64,000 nucleotides of DNA from Saccharospirillaceae bacterium (GTDB lineage: Bacteria; Pseudomonadota; Gammaproteobacteria; Pseudomonadales; Oceanobacteraceae). The notes beneath the pieces are model-generated. The model was not told the DNA's origin and ran no database searches. It worked only from the letters and a program-made list of their open reading frames with translations. The stretch is from assembly GCA_022448365.1 (NCBI GenBank), contig JAKVCS010000004.1, positions 186,001-250,000 of the forward strand, in the 5' to 3' direction. Position 1 is the stretch's first letter; each line of letters opens with the position of its first letter. Shown piece by piece: positions 27,338-36,644 of this stretch. The translations under genes were made by a program, and so were the position numbers.

Positions 27338-28201
27338 TCATTGGTTGCGGAATGGATGGTGATGCCGGTTCAGATAGCGCCCCAGATCGGTCACTTGTTG
27401 GCTTGAGCGATCATTTTGCAGATTGAGTAAGATATTATTCAGCTTGGTTTGGTTTTTTGCTGCGCAAAGCACCACCAGATCGCTGCGACGCCACTCAAAT
27501 TCGCACAAAATCACTTTAAATGGCGTTTGATTGAGGAGCTCGAGAACCCGGTAGGCATCGTCGCGGGTCATCAGTAGCAGCCAGAACTGATTACGTAATG
27601 TGTCCAGGGATGCCATGTGCAGGCTTTCAACGTTGATATTCGCTGTAATAGTGGCATCACGCTGTTTTTGTTGGGCGTGTAGCAGGGCAGCGGCAAAATG
27701 TTCCGGTTCTTGTTTGTTAACCCAGTAGTAACGACCGTCCCATTCGCGATAAACCACCCGGCATGGCTGCTCGCTATCGGGAAAAGCGGCTTTAACATTA
27801 CGCTCAAAGTCTTCTGCGGATTCCCATGGAAAATCACTGAGGTAGTGCTCGGCGTAGCTGGCGATGTTTGGCAGGTGAGCATCATGGCCGGAGAACTCGA
27901 CGCCCTGGATTGCAGTAATTGATAGCGGTCGCTGATAATCCTGTTCAACAATCAGTTTGCCCAGCAGCTGATGCAGCGTTTGCCATTCACTGCCGGCGTT
28001 CTCCAGAGATCCCTGCATGGCTTGCACAACACTGTGCAGACTGAGCCAGCGATGGCACAAAAAACTGTTCGGATTAAGAACGCCCATATCAGCCAAAGGC
28101 ATTTCTTTTACAGCCTGGGCGGCATACCAGACCGGGAATAGGCGCTGTATCAGGGAGTTAAGGAAGGCTTCGATGTCAAAGGTTGAAGGGCCCGTTGTCA
28201 T
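27338..28201 (-). CDS. Uncharacterised 287-residue protein
   Basis: A soluble, likely cytoplasmic protein, with no signal peptide and no motif I can name. Trp and aromatic residues are frequent (FPVWYAAQAV, YREWDGRYYWVNKQEPEHF, NQFWLLLMTRDDAYRVLELL). ATG 28201 is preceded by GGGAAA at suitable spacing. It is divergent from the 28339 gene. Confidence 0.75.
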   Translation of the reverse strand: MTTGPSTFDIEAFLNSLIQRLFPVWYAAQAVKEMPLADMGVLNPNSFLCHRWLSLHSVVQAMQGSLENAGSEWQTLHQLLGKLIVEQDYQRPLSITAIQGVEFSGHDAHLPNIASYAEHYLSDFPWESAEDFERNVKAAFPDSEQPCRVVYREWDGRYYWVNKQEPEHFAAALLHAQQKQRDATITANINVESLHMASLDTLRNQFWLLLMTRDDAYRVLELLNQTPFKVILCEFEWRRSDLVVLCAAKNQTKLNNILLNLQNDRSSQQVTDLGRYLNRHHHPFRNQ

Positions 28202-28338
28202 AGGAATTTCCCGAGCGGAATTTTCTCAAAGTTAAGTTTGCTGTCTATGCTTAATTATTAGTAAAGCACTAATCATCTGACAAGCCTATGCGATGGTGAG
28301 TGACCGTAACAACTAATTCCTTACATGTGATTATCTTT

Positions 28339-28734
28339 ATGCCTCAAACACCGAATGTTCCAACTTCGCTGGAAGTCATGGCACAGATTGATTCTGCACT
28401 GACTGAATCGGGTCTGGATCAGCCTGGCATTGAGCGTGAGCCTGTGCCTTTGTTCGATACCCTGCTGGATGAATGGCTGGTGTGCCAGGGTCTGGAGCCA
28501 GGGATTTTATTACGGAATAAATGGACGTTTGTGGTCGACGATTTGTTGCGCAGTATGTCTGTTTGTGAAGTGCGGGAGTCACTCCGTATGATTGTTGAGG
28601 AAACGGTGCAACTTTGCCGTGCTCATGGCAGCCTGACGATGTGGAAACAACGCGAGTTGGATAACAAAGTCCGGTTTATGAATCAATGTCTGAAAGAGGG
28701 CGACTTGCAGCAACGGATGACATATCGACCCTGA
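28339..28734 (+). CDS. Uncharacterised 131-residue protein
   Basis: A short soluble protein (PTSLEVMAQIDSALTESGLDQPGIEREPVPLF... and a C-terminal helical half), no recognised family. A GTG start at 28300 is possible; neither has a clear ribosome site. It is divergent from the 287-residue unknown and convergent with the next small gene. Confidence 0.65.
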   Translation: MPQTPNVPTSLEVMAQIDSALTESGLDQPGIEREPVPLFDTLLDEWLVCQGLEPGILLRNKWTFVVDDLLRSMSVCEVRESLRMIVEETVQLCRAHGSLTMWKQRELDNKVRFMNQCLKEGDLQQRMTYRP

Positions 28735-28820
28735 CAGTCCCACCATTTTTCAATTTCTTCGCCCGATGTATTCCTGCCTTATACTGTCTCATGTTCGACT
28801 GGTTAATGCTGCCGTATTAT

Positions 28821-29279
28821 TCAGGCGGATTTCGGTTGAATAAGACTGCGCGCAGAAGCGAGATTTTCGACCAATGTGTGCATGCGACTGATCTGAACCC
28901 GTTCGCTGTAACCCACCTGATCAGCGTCGAAACGTTGTTTTGCCAGATTAAGCAACTGCACTGCATCGAGATTTTCATCCGTTTGTAATTGACCTCGGGC
29001 GTTGTGCAGCAAAGCAAATCCACCCAGATCATTACCTTGTAGTAAACCGTATTGCTGAAGTTTGAGCTGCAGTTTGCCGACATCATCGGTTTCAAGTTGC
29101 TGAACGTCGAATTCGCTGGCAACGGCATTAACCAGAATTGCTCGCTGAGACAGGTTGTATGCGCCTGTTTCGAGTGGTTGTTGATCATCACTGACGCCAC
29201 CTGTTGCCGCACTTTCACTGGTAGCACCGGTGCCTAGTGGCTGATTCTGTAGGTAATTTGATAGTGCGCCTAATTGCAT
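28821..29279 (-). CDS. Uncharacterised 152-residue protein
   Basis: A small protein with a Gly/Ser/Ala-rich N-terminus (about 1-40) and a helical remainder (LSQRAILVNAVASEF, VGKLQLKLQQYGLLQGNDLGG, QLLNLAKQRFDADQVGYSERVQISRMHTLVENL). It has no recognised domain. Its ribosome-binding site lies inside a strong hairpin. Confidence 0.75.
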   Translation of the reverse strand: MQLGALSNYLQNQPLGTGATSESAATGGVSDDQQPLETGAYNLSQRAILVNAVASEFDVQQLETDDVGKLQLKLQQYGLLQGNDLGGFALLHNARGQLQTDENLDAVQLLNLAKQRFDADQVGYSERVQISRMHTLVENLASARSLIQPKSA

Positions 29280-29286
29280 AATATGT

Positions 29287-29313
29287 CTCCTGCTGATGAT
29301 ACTTCAGCAGGAG
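29287..29313 (-). promoter_or_regulatory. Hairpin that sequesters a Shine-Dalgarno site
   Basis: A perfect 10-bp stem (CTCCTGCTGA at 29287-29296 with TCAGCAGGAG at 29304-29313, 7-base loop) contains the AGGAG of the gene that starts at 29279. In the mRNA of that gene the AGGAG is paired, seven bases before ATG. Confidence 0.6.
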
Positions 29314-29358
29314 TTATGCCAATCGTTCAGAATGCGTTTTGGGGCTGAATATACGGCA

Positions 29359-30036
29359 TCAAAAGCGGTAGCTGGCATGAAAAACAGGACCTGTAGCGGC
29401 AAACTGCCACCGCTGTTGTTGTGATATTGCCGTCAATGAGTAGTTCCCCTGGCGATATTGTTGCAGTACTTTTTCTGCATTTTTGGGCGCTGTGTAGATT
29501 TTCAGCTCGCTGGTTACGACACCACTCACAAAAGTGGCGATTCCCTGGCCGGTTCGATCACCTTCATTGGCCACGATCGCACCAGCAATGCCATTGACCA
29601 GGCCAGATAAGAGGTGATTAACCCAGCTTTGCTCGTAAGCTTCGCGTTGAGCAACCGCTTCCAGCCAACGCTCAGCCTGTTGGCGTTTGGCTGTTTGTTG
29701 TTCTTCTGTTTCATCGGGCATCATCGCGAGTTGTTCTGCGTACTTGTGAGTATTCAGTGGGCTCATCAATAAATCGGCGGCCCCAAGAAAGCTGGTGGTA
29801 AAACCGACCGCACGATCGGTCAGGTTCGGCTCATTTTCAGTTTGCGTATAGGCAATCCCCTGCAATGTGGCGACGCTTGCAAATAAACCCAACCAGCCGC
29901 TCTGCCATAACTCAGCATGCTTTGACTCGCGGTCAAGATACTGCTGTATAAATTCTGATTTTGGCTGATCCTGAGCAAATGCTACCGAGGGAATAAGACA
30001 GCCGAGAAGAACGGCCTTTTTAAAGGAACGAATCAT
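29359..30036 (-). CDS. Exported uncharacterised protein
   Basis: A 225-residue protein with a signal peptide (KKAVLLGCLIPSVAFAQD) and two or three hydrophobic stretches (WLGLFASVATLQGIAYT, VGFTTSFLGAADLLM, LLSGLVNGIAGAIVANEG). It ends in GPVFHASYRF, an aromatic terminus. It is divergent from the TetR regulator and may be its target. Confidence 0.75.
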   Translation of the reverse strand: MIRSFKKAVLLGCLIPSVAFAQDQPKSEFIQQYLDRESKHAELWQSGWLGLFASVATLQGIAYTQTENEPNLTDRAVGFTTSFLGAADLLMSPLNTHKYAEQLAMMPDETEEQQTAKRQQAERWLEAVAQREAYEQSWVNHLLSGLVNGIAGAIVANEGDRTGQGIATFVSGVVTSELKIYTAPKNAEKVLQQYRQGNYSLTAISQQQRWQFAATGPVFHASYRF

Positions 30037-30085
30037 ATTGTTGGTGGTCTGTTTATAATTATTGGTGTTTATATAACCTCAAAAC

Positions 30086-30099
30086 TGTACGTATGTACA
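30086..30099. promoter_or_regulatory. Near-palindromic candidate operator for the TetR-family regulator
   Basis: TGTACGTATGTACA is an inverted repeat of TGTAC/GTACA around a four-base centre. It lies in the gap between the divergent starts at 30036 and 30217. Confidence 0.45.
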
Positions 30100-30216
30100 T
30101 TTTTAACGGGTTTGCCCCTTTTCGCTGTTGATGGGACCATGGTACCTGAAAATTACATTTCAATATTTTGGTCAGTTGGCATAATTGAACTTCAAACTGA
30201 ATATACGGAGACAGGT

Positions 30217-30948
30217 ATGGCGCCAGATGGCACAGGTAATGGGAAGTCCTTAGCGTATCAGGGACGCAAAGCCAGCCGGGCAAAGAGCGAACACCGGCGC
30301 CGTCTGATTCTTGAAGCTGCACTGAGAATTGTGGTGCGCGAAGGTGTTCGCGGTATTCGTCATCGCGCGGTCGCGAAGGAAGCAGATGTGCCGCTGGCTG
30401 CCACCACGTATTACTTTAAAGATATTCAGGAATTGATTGTTGATACGTTCACGTTGTACACCGAGAAGGCGTTGGGTGTCGTGAATCGTTTTGCTGATCA
30501 GTTTTATCTACCGCTGAAAGAGATGTCTGTCAGCAATCTGAAGACATTGACTTCTGGCGACAATGTCACTGCAGAAGAATTGGATAAGGTACTTGAGTAT
30601 CTGGTCACGCAGTTAACAAACTACGTCAAAGAACAGACCGGAAACGAGCGTGATATGTTGATCGCTGAGCAGGCGTTCCGTTACGAAGCGATTGTGAATG
30701 ATCGCATTCGTGAGTTGGCGTTAATGCACCGCAAGGTACTGTCCGCCAAGATTGAAGAGTTCATGCAACTGGTTGCTTCACCGGCACCTCGGGAAGATGC
30801 TGAGATGTTAATGGGATTGTTCCACTCGATAGAGTACTCCGTTTTGCTGGTAGGTGCTGATAATGCCGACTTCGATCATATTGGTCGGACACTGAAGCGC
30901 TACCTGGCGCTGATCATTCCTGACTTGATACGCCAGCGCCACAGCTGA
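30217..30948 (+). CDS. TetR-family transcriptional regulator
   Basis: A 243-residue regulator: N-terminal HTH in RRLILEAALRIVVREGVRGIRHRAVAKEADVPLAATTYYFKDIQELI, a classical TetR pattern, then a helical ligand domain. ATG 30217 is preceded by GGAG. It is divergent from the exported-protein gene, with a palindrome between. Ligand unknown. Confidence 0.9.
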   Translation: MAPDGTGNGKSLAYQGRKASRAKSEHRRRLILEAALRIVVREGVRGIRHRAVAKEADVPLAATTYYFKDIQELIVDTFTLYTEKALGVVNRFADQFYLPLKEMSVSNLKTLTSGDNVTAEELDKVLEYLVTQLTNYVKEQTGNERDMLIAEQAFRYEAIVNDRIRELALMHRKVLSAKIEEFMQLVASPAPREDAEMLMGLFHSIEYSVLLVGADNADFDHIGRTLKRYLALIIPDLIRQRHS

Positions 30949-30988
30949 TCAAGAACATATACTGTTGGGTAACGTTTGAAGGCGGGGG

Positions 30989-31234
30989 TCACGCAAAGTG
31001 GAACCCGGCGTCTGCTAGCAGCATACGTGTCAGCCTCAGCTCGGTATCGCTGAAGGTTCGCACGGTGTAGCAGTGCTCGCACAAGATAGGGTGCTGCGCT
31101 TTCAGTTGTTGCAGGCTAACGTCTGTTTCCCGGCCACAGTGATCACAGCAGATAGGCACCATTACGTGCCCCGACAGAATGGTACTGACGGTTGGGTGTT
31201 CTTGCTGACCTTTTGAGCGCAATGGCTGACTCAT
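30989..31234 (-). CDS. Small zinc-ribbon-like protein
   Basis: An 81-residue protein with two Cys pairs, CCDHC and CEHC, 19 or so residues apart, a zinc-ribbon-like layout. AAGAGAGAATT precedes ATG 31234. Function unknown; a small regulator or RNA/DNA-binding protein is possible. Confidence 0.72.
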   Translation of the reverse strand: MSQPLRSKGQQEHPTVSTILSGHVMVPICCDHCGRETDVSLQQLKAQHPILCEHCYTVRTFSDTELRLTRMLLADAGFHFA

Positions 31235-31500
31235 AATTCTCTCTTTGCTACATCAGAATGTTTAACAACTGTTCTTAGATTAGCAGTCCGGGATATCATA
31301 CTTGTGTCGTATCAGGGCCTTCTTGTGATTTTTTGTATAACAAGGCGTGATCGTTCGTAGCCGGACAAATTACAGTGTAGTCGTATTGTAATTAATCTGT
31401 ACAGGCTCCCGGTTTCCTTCAGAAAAATTGTTATAACCTACTGATTTTTATACCTTACCGACGACTTTTGGGACGTTGTTTCTGATTTTCCTGAAATCGG
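31235..31500. other. Gene-free gap
   Basis: About 266 bases with no supported gene. It should hold the promoter of the zinc-ribbon gene at the left end; the right end runs into the 3' end of the FAD oxidoreductase gene. No other structure was convincing. Confidence 0.5.
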
Positions 31501-32604
31501 TCAGAGCGCCGAATTGGCCCATTGTGTGACTTCTTCAGCGATGGCCAGAGAAGCAGTAAAGCCGGGACTTTCAATGCCGAACAAATGCATCACGTTACTA
31601 TTACGACTGAATACGAAATCTGCGGCAGGGTGATGTTGTGAATGCAGTTTTGGACGAATGCCGGCGTAGTCCGCATGAAGTCTTTCACTGTCCAGCTGGG
31701 GGTAGTATTGACGAATGGCGTTGCAGAATTTGTCTTTCAGTCCTTGTTCGTTTACGTCGTAGCACAAAGGCGAATCACCCAGGTACTCAGTGTCCGGTCC
31801 AAATCGCAATTGATTTCCGAGGTCGATGGTGGCGTGAATACCGAGACCAGCCAGGTTCGCCTCCGGCAGTGGGTAAATCAGATGATTAAACGGGTTGCTG
31901 CCAGAGTAACTGAAGTAATGACCGCGACAGGGATGAAGCTCAGGAACAGGCTGGTCCAAAACCGGGAGGGTTTTCGCCACTTGCTGGGCAGATAGCCCCG
32001 CGCTGTTAACGATCTTTTCACTGGTGAAGGAAAACGGTCCATCCGCAGTCTGGATATCAATTGACCAACACTTCTGTTGTTGCTTAGCCCGCAGAAACTC
32101 ACTCTTGCACATAATCAAAGCACCATGGCGCTGTGCCTGATGCGCCAATGTCTGCATATAAGCATGACTGTCGATAATGCCTGTGGTTGGTGAAAACAAG
32201 GCGGCCTGTCCACAAATGTGTGGCTCTTTCTGTTGCAGCTGGTTTTGATTCAGGCGCTCAATCGGTATCTTCAGCTGCCGTGCTTTACGCTCAAGTTGCA
32301 GTAATTTGGCATCATCCGATTGCTGCGCAACAATCAGCTTACCAATGCGCTGGTGTGGCACCTGGTATTGCTCGCAGAACTCATAAAGTAGCTGCTTGCC
32401 GCGCAGACAAAGGGATTCTTTCAGAGAGCCTGTCGGGTAGTACAACCCAGCATGAATCACTTCACTGTTTCGGCTGGACGTTTCTGAACCTGTAATCGGG
32501 TGTCGTTCGAGCACAATCACGCTGCCATACTGGCTTAGCTGATAGGCTATGGCCAGACCTACGACGCCAGCGCCGATGACACAGAATTGAAAATCTGCCT
32601 GCAT
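31501..32604 (-). CDS. FAD-dependent oxidoreductase, L-2-hydroxyglutarate oxidase (LhgO)-like
   Basis: A 367-residue DAO-fold protein with the FAD-binding start FCVIGAGVVGLAIAYQLS, and LhgO-type blocks SSRNSEVIHAGLYYPTGSLKESLC and RGHYFSYSG. The family oxidises L-2-hydroxyglutarate, though some members act on other hydroxy acids. It is divergent from the AbgT transporter; no operon partner. Confidence 0.85.
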   Translation of the reverse strand: MQADFQFCVIGAGVVGLAIAYQLSQYGSVIVLERHPITGSETSSRNSEVIHAGLYYPTGSLKESLCLRGKQLLYEFCEQYQVPHQRIGKLIVAQQSDDAKLLQLERKARQLKIPIERLNQNQLQQKEPHICGQAALFSPTTGIIDSHAYMQTLAHQAQRHGALIMCKSEFLRAKQQQKCWSIDIQTADGPFSFTSEKIVNSAGLSAQQVAKTLPVLDQPVPELHPCRGHYFSYSGSNPFNHLIYPLPEANLAGLGIHATIDLGNQLRFGPDTEYLGDSPLCYDVNEQGLKDKFCNAIRQYYPQLDSERLHADYAGIRPKLHSQHHPAADFVFSRNSNVMHLFGIESPGFTASLAIAEEVTQWANSAL

Positions 32605-32661
32605 TTGGGTTTGATCTGTCTGATGTTAATGTGACTAAAATTTTACCGGATTTTGAACTCT

Positions 32662-34140
32662 ATGAATCAAACTGTTTTCTGGCAACGATTTTCAGCCGGT
32701 ATCGAGCGTTGGGGAAATCGCTTACCAGCGCCGGCACTGTTGTTTGTTGGGTTATGGCTGCTGGTGATCGTATTGTCGTCACTGGCGAGTTGGGCAGGCT
32801 GGCAGGCGTTGCATCCGGCTACTCAGGCGCAGATACAGCCCAATGCATTAATCAGTGAAGAGGGTGTCGTTTGGATGTTATCGACGGCGGTGAAGAACTT
32901 CACCGGTTTTGCCCCGGTCGGTCCAGTGTTAGTGGTAATGCTGGGTCTGGGCCTTGCCGAAAGAAGCGGTTTGCTCGGCCAATGGTTGCAACAGCTTATG
33001 CGGCACTTACCCGGCGTCGGGCTGACGCTCGGTGTTGTGTTGGTGGGTATTTTATCCAGCCTGGCGTTTGATGCCGGATATGTTGTGGTGATTCCACTGA
33101 GTGCGGTGCTGTTTCAGCTGGCTGGCAGGTCGCCATTAGCCGGGGTTGCGGCCTCGTTTGCTGCGGTATCTGGCGGTTACAGTGCCAACTTAATGGTCGG
33201 TCCGGTGGATACTGTCTTATCGGGTATTTCGACAGAAAGTGCTCGTCTGGTTGACCCGTCTGCTGCAGTATCACTGGTGTCGAACTATTATTTTATGGCT
33301 ACCTCGACTGTTTTTATGACGCTGGTGATCAGCTTCGTTTTACATCGTTGGGTTGAGCCTATGCTGAGCAACGATCAGACCGAGGTATTGCCGGTATTTG
33401 ATGATCAGCAGCGTGGTGCTGCGCGGGTATCACTGTGGTTTTTTATGGCACTGTCTCTGTTACTGCTGCTGGCAGGCACGGTACCCGGTGCCTGGCTTGC
33501 GGGAAGCGAGGGCTTTCTCAAGTCTCCGTTTATGCGCAACCTGAGTGTGCTGATTGGTTTGTCGTTTGGTGTCAGTGGCGCCTTATACGGTCGTTTGAGT
33601 GGTCGTTACAGCAGCAGTCACAAGCTGGTGGAGGACCTCGAGGAGACCTTCCGGTCGTTGGCACCGTATTTGGTGTTGATGTTTTTTGCGGCTCAGTTTG
33701 TGGCAGCATTCAGCTGGAGCAACCTGGGTTTACTGGTCGCTATTGAGGGAGCTTCCGTATTACAGGTGCTGGCATTGCCGGAAACACTGACGCTGGTCGT
33801 TCTTATTATGCTGGTGGCTGTCATTAATTTGTTGCTTGGCAGCGCATCGGCGAAATGGGCGCTGTTGGCGCCGGTGTTGGTTCCGATGTTGATGTTGCTG
33901 GGTATCAATCCAGAGGTTACTCAGGTGGCTTATCGGATTGGCGACTCCAGTACGAATATCATTACCCCTCTGATGCCTTATTTTCCGCTGGTTCTGGCGT
34001 TGGTGCAGAAGTATCGTAATGACGCTGGTGTTGGCACTGTGCTGGCAATGATGATGCCGTTTTCACTAATGATGGTGTTCAGTTGGAGTGTATTTCTGGC
34101 ACTGTGGCTGGCTTTGGCGATTCCCCTCGGACCACAATAA
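32662..34140 (+). CDS. AbgT-family transporter
   Basis: A 492-residue inner-membrane protein of the AbgT family with about 12-13 helices, the GGYSANLMVGPVDTVLSGIS and SSTNIITPLMPYFPLVLAL blocks being hallmarks. AbgT of E. coli imports p-aminobenzoyl-glutamate; MtrF and YdaH relatives export sulfonamides. Which applies is unknown; abgA and abgB are not near. ATG 32662 was chosen over TTG 32653. Confidence 0.9.
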   Translation: MNQTVFWQRFSAGIERWGNRLPAPALLFVGLWLLVIVLSSLASWAGWQALHPATQAQIQPNALISEEGVVWMLSTAVKNFTGFAPVGPVLVVMLGLGLAERSGLLGQWLQQLMRHLPGVGLTLGVVLVGILSSLAFDAGYVVVIPLSAVLFQLAGRSPLAGVAASFAAVSGGYSANLMVGPVDTVLSGISTESARLVDPSAAVSLVSNYYFMATSTVFMTLVISFVLHRWVEPMLSNDQTEVLPVFDDQQRGAARVSLWFFMALSLLLLLAGTVPGAWLAGSEGFLKSPFMRNLSVLIGLSFGVSGALYGRLSGRYSSSHKLVEDLEETFRSLAPYLVLMFFAAQFVAAFSWSNLGLLVAIEGASVLQVLALPETLTLVVLIMLVAVINLLLGSASAKWALLAPVLVPMLMLLGINPEVTQVAYRIGDSSTNIITPLMPYFPLVLALVQKYRNDAGVGTVLAMMMPFSLMMVFSWSVFLALWLALAIPLGPQ

Positions 34141-34150
34141 TGCTGTTCGC

Positions 34151-34190
34151 CAGATACCGAGAGCCTGCATCAGCAGGCTTTCGGTATCTG
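34151..34190. terminator. Long hairpin between convergent genes
   Basis: An 18-bp stem (34151-34168 with 34173-34190) with one G-T mismatch and a 4-base loop ATCA. It has no T-run on either side, so it may work as a strong transcript end or RNA stability element between the AbgT gene and the solute-binding gene. Confidence 0.7.
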
Positions 34191-34213
34191 AGTGCTGTGC
34201 TAATAAAGTCGGT

Positions 34214-35212
34214 TCAGCCTTCTTGACGCTCTGCACATTCATAATGTGAAGGATTTGAGCGGCAGCGAAGTTTGAACATGAGTTTCATCATACGTTTATC
34301 GTAAATCTTTTTGTCGCTGAGTTTCATGCGAATTTGGCGCAACATTTCTTTGTAATCCGTTTCTTTGTCGGCAGAAATGTTCAGCCAGTATTTGGCGGGA
34401 ATATCGGCTTCTGCTTTGCGGATGTGCTCCAGTGCTTTATCAAAATGCTTATACGTGTATTCGCGACTTTTCTGACCAAACCCTAGAGGAAACTTATCGT
34501 GGCGGATAATCATCTGGAAGTTCATCTGTGCCATGGAAAATTTGTAGATCCCCCCTTTGTCACCGAGACCTTTGTACATCTCAAACGGTTGGTAGGCCAC
34601 CGCTGGCGCATAGGCGATATCAACGTCACCGTTATTGAAACGAGGAGCAAAGGTAGCGACGGTGGATGGCACCATGGTTGCACCGACGTGTTCAACCACA
34701 TTTACCGACGCTTTGTCATAATCCAGGGTTGCGATACGTTTACCGGCTGCTGCTTCAACCGAATCGATTTGCTTGTCGCGAACAAAAATATAGACCGCGC
34801 CGCCGGGTAAAATGGCAGCCACTTCATAATCGCCCTGCACCATATAACGACCAGCTTTGGGTTTGGTCAACATGCCCAGTAATTGCTGCATCTCTTTGTA
34901 ATCGTTCAGACCGCCCAGTGCTTCAATACTGGCGGTAAACGGATTATAGGGACGAACACGGGTACCGGTAACGCCCATCGCGTCGCAGTGACCAGCCTGG
35001 AAATCTGCAACCACAACGGCTTCATTGGTGTAAGCTTTTAATTCTAGATTGGCTCCCCACTCCAGTGCCTGAGTCTGGTAATCGAGCATGGCGGAGTATA
35101 CCGGGCCGCGGGCGCCAACCGGATCGAAGATACAAAAAACCTGCTTGCCGTTTTCGCTAGCCAGTAGGGGAAGGGAACTGATTAATGCCATGATGGCGAT
35201 CAAGATGCGCAT
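34214..35212 (-). CDS. Periplasmic solute-binding-like protein (DUF6091 type)
   Basis: A 332-residue protein with a signal peptide ending at LLASENG. Blocks seen: QVFCIFDPVGARGPVYSAMLDYQTQALEWGANLELKAYTNE and DFQAGHCDAMGVTGTRVRPYN. This is the TRAP-like putative solute-binding family annotated DUF6091 as I recall. No transporter partner is adjacent. Ligand unknown. Confidence 0.75.
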   Translation of the reverse strand: MRILIAIMALISSLPLLASENGKQVFCIFDPVGARGPVYSAMLDYQTQALEWGANLELKAYTNEAVVVADFQAGHCDAMGVTGTRVRPYNPFTASIEALGGLNDYKEMQQLLGMLTKPKAGRYMVQGDYEVAAILPGGAVYIFVRDKQIDSVEAAAGKRIATLDYDKASVNVVEHVGATMVPSTVATFAPRFNNGDVDIAYAPAVAYQPFEMYKGLGDKGGIYKFSMAQMNFQMIIRHDKFPLGFGQKSREYTYKHFDKALEHIRKAEADIPAKYWLNISADKETDYKEMLRQIRMKLSDKKIYDKRMMKLMFKLRCRSNPSHYECAERQEG

Positions 35213-35349
35213 GCTGTCATCCTATGGGTGAACGGTGGATTATTATTTTGCCGTCATCATAACTGATACTTCATTGGTTACCCAAGGTGAGGGAACGCCA
35301 TCATTGAGATGTGGTATTATTCGCGCCGGTTTAATCAGAGCAATACATC

Positions 35350-35556
35350 ATGAACGCAGAGCAGTTTGAAACCTGGGCTTTACGCATCGGTCTGACCCTA
35401 CTCATCGGCTTTATGGCTTTTATTATTTATGATCTGGGTAAACGCTCAAATGCCGGTAAGTTTGGGCAGTTTGTATTGTACCTCGGGCTGTTTGTTGGTG
35501 TGCTTGGCTTTGTTATTAAGCTGGTGCTGGAAAACTTTATGAGTGACATGCTCTGA
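35350..35556 (+). CDS. DUF2788 small membrane protein
   Basis: A 68-residue protein with two helices (LRIGLTLLIGFMAFIIYDL and FGQFVLYLGLFVGVLGFVIKLVL) joined by a short basic segment, the layout of DUF2788 proteins of pseudomonads. Function unknown. Confidence 0.85.
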   Translation: MNAEQFETWALRIGLTLLIGFMAFIIYDLGKRSNAGKFGQFVLYLGLFVGVLGFVIKLVLENFMSDML

Positions 35557-35779
35557 TTCTGTAATTGACTGACTTTCATGCGATTTTTAGCAACTTTGTC
35601 GCTTTTGAAAGTCGCGCTGGCGAAAGTCTTTGACTATACCTTTGATGTCTGTCACGTTGAGGGTTGAAGCATGAGTCGGAGTGTTGATCTTGCGACTTGC
35701 CAGTTGCGATCCTTGCAGACTCTGCTGCCCCGGTGGTCAGGACGATCACGGATTCCGAAATACAACACAAGGATAGGTT

Positions 35780-36283
35780 ATGAACGCCGTTAACCGGATA
35801 CAAGCAGCTGAAGTATTCAACGCTTATGTGGTACCGGAGGCCCTTAGCGGTCGTCAATCGCAGGTATTTCTCCATAATATTCCCAATAACCAATCGGGTG
35901 CTGGTCTGCTCGGTTATACCCCTCAACTCAGTGAGCTGATTCGGGATGTCATGCCTCTGGTGTGGCACTTGGCTGAACGCCATGATTTAGCTCACCGGTC
36001 GGTGCAGCTGTTCTACGCTAACCCTAAAGAAAGTCTGGTATATAACACTCAGCGGATGCTCAAACTGATGCAAAGTCTGCGTAATACCAATCACATTTTG
36101 GTGCCCGTTTCCTCCAGCCACAGCATGATATTCCATACTTTACGTCAGGTTGTTCCATGCGCTCGTGAAATGCAGCTGGATGACGTCAGCTTGTTCTATA
36201 TTGGTGACCTTGCAAACCGCAATTCGTTGCAGGCCATTAGTTCAACTTGTGATATGTCCTTCTATTTTCATGCCCAATACTGA
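35780..36283 (+). CDS. Uncharacterised 167-residue protein
   Basis: A soluble protein with no signal peptide and no recognised motif. Visible helices include SELIRDVMPLVWHLAERH and YNTQRMLKLMQSLRNTN. AAGGATAGG stands four bases before ATG 35780. First of a run of three short genes with good ribosome sites. Confidence 0.72.
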   Translation: MNAVNRIQAAEVFNAYVVPEALSGRQSQVFLHNIPNNQSGAGLLGYTPQLSELIRDVMPLVWHLAERHDLAHRSVQLFYANPKESLVYNTQRMLKLMQSLRNTNHILVPVSSSHSMIFHTLRQVVPCAREMQLDDVSLFYIGDLANRNSLQAISSTCDMSFYFHAQY

Positions 36284-36347
36284 TTAAGGTTAGGAATCCA
36301 CCGGCTGTCGTTGCTAAGCTGAAGTTTGACATCACAGGAGTATCGAC

Positions 36348-36605
36348 ATGCCCCAGGAAACCTTAAAGCAGCAGTTGCAGCAATTGCATGATGTTTTACA
36401 ACAGCATCCTCAACTGGATGATGAAAGCCGGCAACTACTGAGAACCATTGCTGACGATATTGCCGATCACCGCGGCGCCAATCAGTCAGATGATGATCTG
36501 GCTGTGCAGGTTCAGCAGCAGGCAATTCGTTTTGAGCAGGAATATCCAACCTTATCCGGAATATTACGTCAGATCGTTGATACCCTGGAACGCATTGGTG
36601 TCTAG
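36348..36605 (+). CDS. DUF4404 family protein
   Basis: An 85-residue, largely helical acidic protein (LKQQLQQLHDVLQQHPQLDDESRQLLRTIADDI, QAIRFEQEYPTLSGILRQIVDTLERIGV) matching the DUF4404 pattern. CAGGAG precedes ATG 36348. Function unknown. Confidence 0.82.
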   Translation: MPQETLKQQLQQLHDVLQQHPQLDDESRQLLRTIADDIADHRGANQSDDDLAVQVQQQAIRFEQEYPTLSGILRQIVDTLERIGV

Positions 36606-36644
36606 TGAATTGAGCAAGTTTTAAAATCAAAGCAGGAGACAGAT

